A stretch of DNA of 7,278 nucleotides from Candidatus Pacearchaeota archaeon (GTDB lineage: Archaea > Nanoarchaeota > Nanoarchaeia > Pacearchaeales > GW2011-AR1). Below the pieces are notes generated by a model. It had not been told where the DNA came from. It made no database searches and saw nothing but the letters and a program-made list of their open reading frames with translations. Positions 5,988 to 7,278 of this stretch are shown piece after piece (positions within the stretch are counted from its first letter, which is position 1; each line of letters opens with the position of its first letter). Both the position numbers and the translations under genes were made by a program. The stretch covers positions 8,953 to 16,230 of the forward strand of contig JALOBN010000050.1 in NCBI GenBank assembly GCA_023228245.1, written 5' to 3'.

Positions 5988-7014
5988 AGACTTCCTCCAG
6001 TAAGGTTGTGTACCTTGGTTTGAGAACTTCCCAACTGTTAGCCTCTGCCCACTGCTTGCCCTTGATGCTAAACTCTTCAATATCTCGACCGTACCAAGTA
6101 TCAATACAGTTGGCAATCTCTTTAGGATCTACAGACGCTTCCTCAACCTGTATCGCAACTTGGACTTTGTTGTAACGCTCGACTGGGATGAGGGGGTCAG
6201 TTGGCAACCAAGTATTCGAGGGGAAGCGGTGGCTGGCCATCACTAGCATCCCGCTAGCATAAGCTTCTTGCAGTGGTAAGCTAAGGCCATTGAACTTCTC
6301 TGGGAAGATGAACACATCCCCCTCGTTGAACATCGTATCGTAGGCAAAGTCGCCTAGCTTGTATTCAACCCTGGGGTCAAACTTAGCTTGCTTAAACAGT
6401 GCTTGTATGCGACCCTCAGCAGCCTTAGCTTGCTTGGGTCCTACAATGCCTGGTTGCCCCCGTACGGTAAGCTTAAAGGGGCTCTTGGCGTACTGTAGGG
6501 CCTGTAATAGCTCTGGCGTGCCATTACGGAAGCCCGTGCCCCCATGGCCAGCGTTATGCACAAAGTGGGTGGCCTTGCTACGTAGTCGCCAGGGCTTATC
6601 GACAGGCACGGGTATAAACTGCGCACCTAGACGGCTAGGCTTATCGCGGTAGTAACGCAAATCAAGCAGGGAGGGGCATAGGTACTTGTCGATGATGACG
6701 GGTAGGTTGGGTGGCGTCCACTCGTACATGGGCATCAAGACGATGGGAATGCCCTTGAGTTGTGCTAGCTTGGCAACATTCCATTGAATGGCCGTCTCAA
6801 ACAGCAACAGAACGTCCAGCCCATCCAAGAACTTGTTGACTTCGTGGGGCAAGTAACGATTGTCTTGTTGTGGATACCAATTCCAATGAGTTTCATAGTG
6901 TGGATGCTGGATTACGAGGGTGCGGTTAACAACACCATGATCATAGAACGCCTTAGCAAGGATTCCTAAACCTGACTGTGTTGCCCACACTACAGAACCG
7001 ACGTTCATTGTCAT
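5968..7014 (-). CDS. GT-B glycosyltransferase, GT4-like
   Basis: This 348-residue protein has the two-domain layout of GT4-type retaining glycosyltransferases. The N-terminal domain opens with VGSVVWATQSGLGILAKAF at residues 5-23, an acceptor-side strand and glycine loop. A linker IPVPVDKPW at 134-142 precedes FVHNAGHGGTGFRNG at 151-165, which starts the donor domain. The nucleotide-sugar region is DVFIFPEKFNGLSLPLQEA at 233-251, followed by the ASGMLVMAS strand. The classical EX7E pair is altered: Glu250 is present, but Asn242 occupies the place of the first Glu. The C-terminal helix W322-E341 closes the fold. AGGAG lies 3 bases before the ATG at 7014 and 9 bases before a second ATG at 7008; either could be the start, a difference of two residues. 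The gene begins 17 bases after the preceding stop. It should act in the cytoplasm on a glycan or lipid-linked acceptor. Confidence 0.87.
   Translation of the reverse strand: MTMNVGSVVWATQSGLGILAKAFYDHGVVNRTLVIQHPHYETHWNWYPQQDNRYLPHEVNKFLDGLDVLLLFETAIQWNVAKLAQLKGIPIVLMPMYEWTPPNLPVIIDKYLCPSLLDLRYYRDKPSRLGAQFIPVPVDKPWRLRSKATHFVHNAGHGGTGFRNGTPELLQALQYAKSPFKLTVRGQPGIVGPKQAKAAEGRIQALFKQAKFDPRVEYKLGDFAYDTMFNEGDVFIFPEKFNGLSLPLQEAYASGMLVMASHRFPSNTWLPTDPLIPVERYNKVQVAIQVEEASVDPKEIANCIDTWYGRDIEEFSIKGKQWAEANSWEVLKPRYTTLLEEVCGTPVK
5994..5998 (-). promoter_or_regulatory. GGAGG ribosome binding site inside the GT4-like gene
   Basis: GGAGG lies six bases upstream of the GTG at 5987, within the last codons of the GT4-like gene. 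It is the main evidence that the sulfotransferase starts there and not at 6116. Confidence 0.7.
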
Positions 7015-7017
7015 TTG

Positions 7018-7022
7018 CTCCT
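7018..7022 (-). promoter_or_regulatory. AGGAG ribosome binding site before the GT4-like gene
   Basis: AGGAG (as GGTTAGGAG) lies 3 bases before the ATG at 7014 and 9 bases before the in-frame ATG at 7008. The spacing slightly favours the second ATG, but both are within use. Confidence 0.6.
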
Positions 7023-7031
7023 AACCCTAAA

Positions 7032-7278
7032 CTAAGACAGTAACTTCATGGCGTCGAAGCCTTCACCCTTGAAGCTGATAGCCTGCTGGTGCTTGGCGTT
7101 GCCCATCGAACTGAGAATACCTGTGTGCTGCACTAGGCTGGGGTTGTGGACGTACTCTTTCCAACCTGCCTTCTTCAACGCCGTTACAATACCACCATCA
7201 ATCGCTCGCCAACCCCGCTTCGGGTCTTGGGGTCTATTGACCATGTGTTCATGACACAACAGTGTAAGGACAGCTTCA
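7032..7278 (-). CDS. C-terminal fragment of a putative glycosyltransferase (cut by window edge)
   Basis: The frame is open from the right edge of the window to a TAG at 7032-7034, giving the last 82 codons of a larger gene. A TTG at 7257-7259 could be taken for a start, but the frame continues upstream without a stop and no ribosome site precedes it, so the fragment is best read as a C-terminus. The visible pattern is DGGIVTALKKAGW, then YVHNPSLVQHTGILSSMGN, ending FKGEGFDAMKLLS. A PSLxQHxGxxSS block of this kind occurs near the C-terminus of several GT-A glycosyltransferases, including GnT-IV-like enzymes, where it lines the acceptor side. Position at the head of a glycosyltransferase operon supports the call. 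The catalytic DxD region would lie outside the window, so the call stays tentative. Confidence 0.55.
   Translation of the reverse strand, partial: EAVLTLLCHEHMVNRPQDPKRGWRAIDGGIVTALKKAGWKEYVHNPSLVQHTGILSSMGNAKHQQAISFKGEGFDAMKLLS

Noticed and set aside
5988..6116. N-terminal extension of the sulfotransferase upstream of 5987.
   Set aside because: It is fully encoded inside the GT4-like gene and shows no family sequence. A strong ribosome site supports the internal GTG.
6359..6652. Plus-strand open frame of 97 codons, rich in Cys and Pro.
   Set aside because: It is antisense to the conserved donor domain of the GT4-like gene, and its composition is that of a reverse-strand shadow.
7019..7031. 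Telomere-like TTTAGGGTTAGG stretch.
   Set aside because: It is just the spacer plus ribosome site between two genes, with only two imperfect units, so it is not a repeat array.
1..7278. CRISPR array, tRNA, rRNA, insertion sequence or attachment site.
   Set aside because: No spaced direct repeats, cloverleaf, transposase frame or terminal inverted repeats were seen. Coding sequence fills essentially the whole window.

Overview
The window is a densely packed, one-directional block of ten protein-coding genes, all on the minus strand and therefore read from high to low coordinates. It looks like an internal slice of a longer operon. Both ends cut through genes: the last part of a glycosyltransferase-like gene lies at the right edge, and the first half of a DegT-type aminotransferase lies at the left edge. 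No gap between genes exceeds about 20 bases, several genes overlap by one to twenty bases, and most starts have a clear Shine-Dalgarno sequence. I see no promoter, terminator, RNA gene, insertion sequence, CRISPR array or plus-strand gene.

In order of transcription the genes are: the C-terminal end of a putative glycosyltransferase (7278-7032); a GT-B, GT4-like glycosyltransferase (7014-5968); a PAPS-type sulfotransferase (5987-5334); a GT-A, family 2-like glycosyltransferase (5321-4443); a small GNAT acetyltransferase (4428-4105); a class I SAM methyltransferase with a suspicious run-on C-terminus (4105-3377); an extended-SDR NAD-dependent epimerase/dehydratase (3597-2626); an unclassified GT-A-like protein (2626-1889); a glycosyltransferase resembling the collagen hydroxylysine glycosyltransferase (PLOD/LH3) domain (1886-1161); a second, Methyltransf_24-like methyltransferase (1151-564); and the N-terminal half of a DegT/DnrJ/EryC1/StrS PLP-dependent sugar aminotransferase (558 to the window edge).

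Taken together this is a glycan-building and decorating locus. The SDR and DegT enzymes could make a nucleotide-linked amino sugar and the GNAT protein could acylate it. The four or five glycosyltransferases would assemble the glycan, and the methyltransferases and sulfotransferase would modify it. That division of labour is inference from families and order. The window has no flippase, polymerase, ABC transporter or initiating membrane transferase, and none of the ten products shows an obvious transmembrane segment or signal peptide, so every step visible here looks cytoplasmic.

The host cannot be named. The genetic code, Shine-Dalgarno sites, GTG starts and overlapping genes are those of a bacterium or a bacteriophage. 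Base composition is roughly balanced. The tetramer CTAG and the leucine codon CTA are unusually frequent, unlike enteric bacteria, and the cyanobacterial HIP1 octamer GCGATCGC is absent. Compact genes with few transport functions would suit a large phage or a mobile genomic island as well as a bacterial surface-polysaccharide locus, but no phage hallmark gene is present to decide it.
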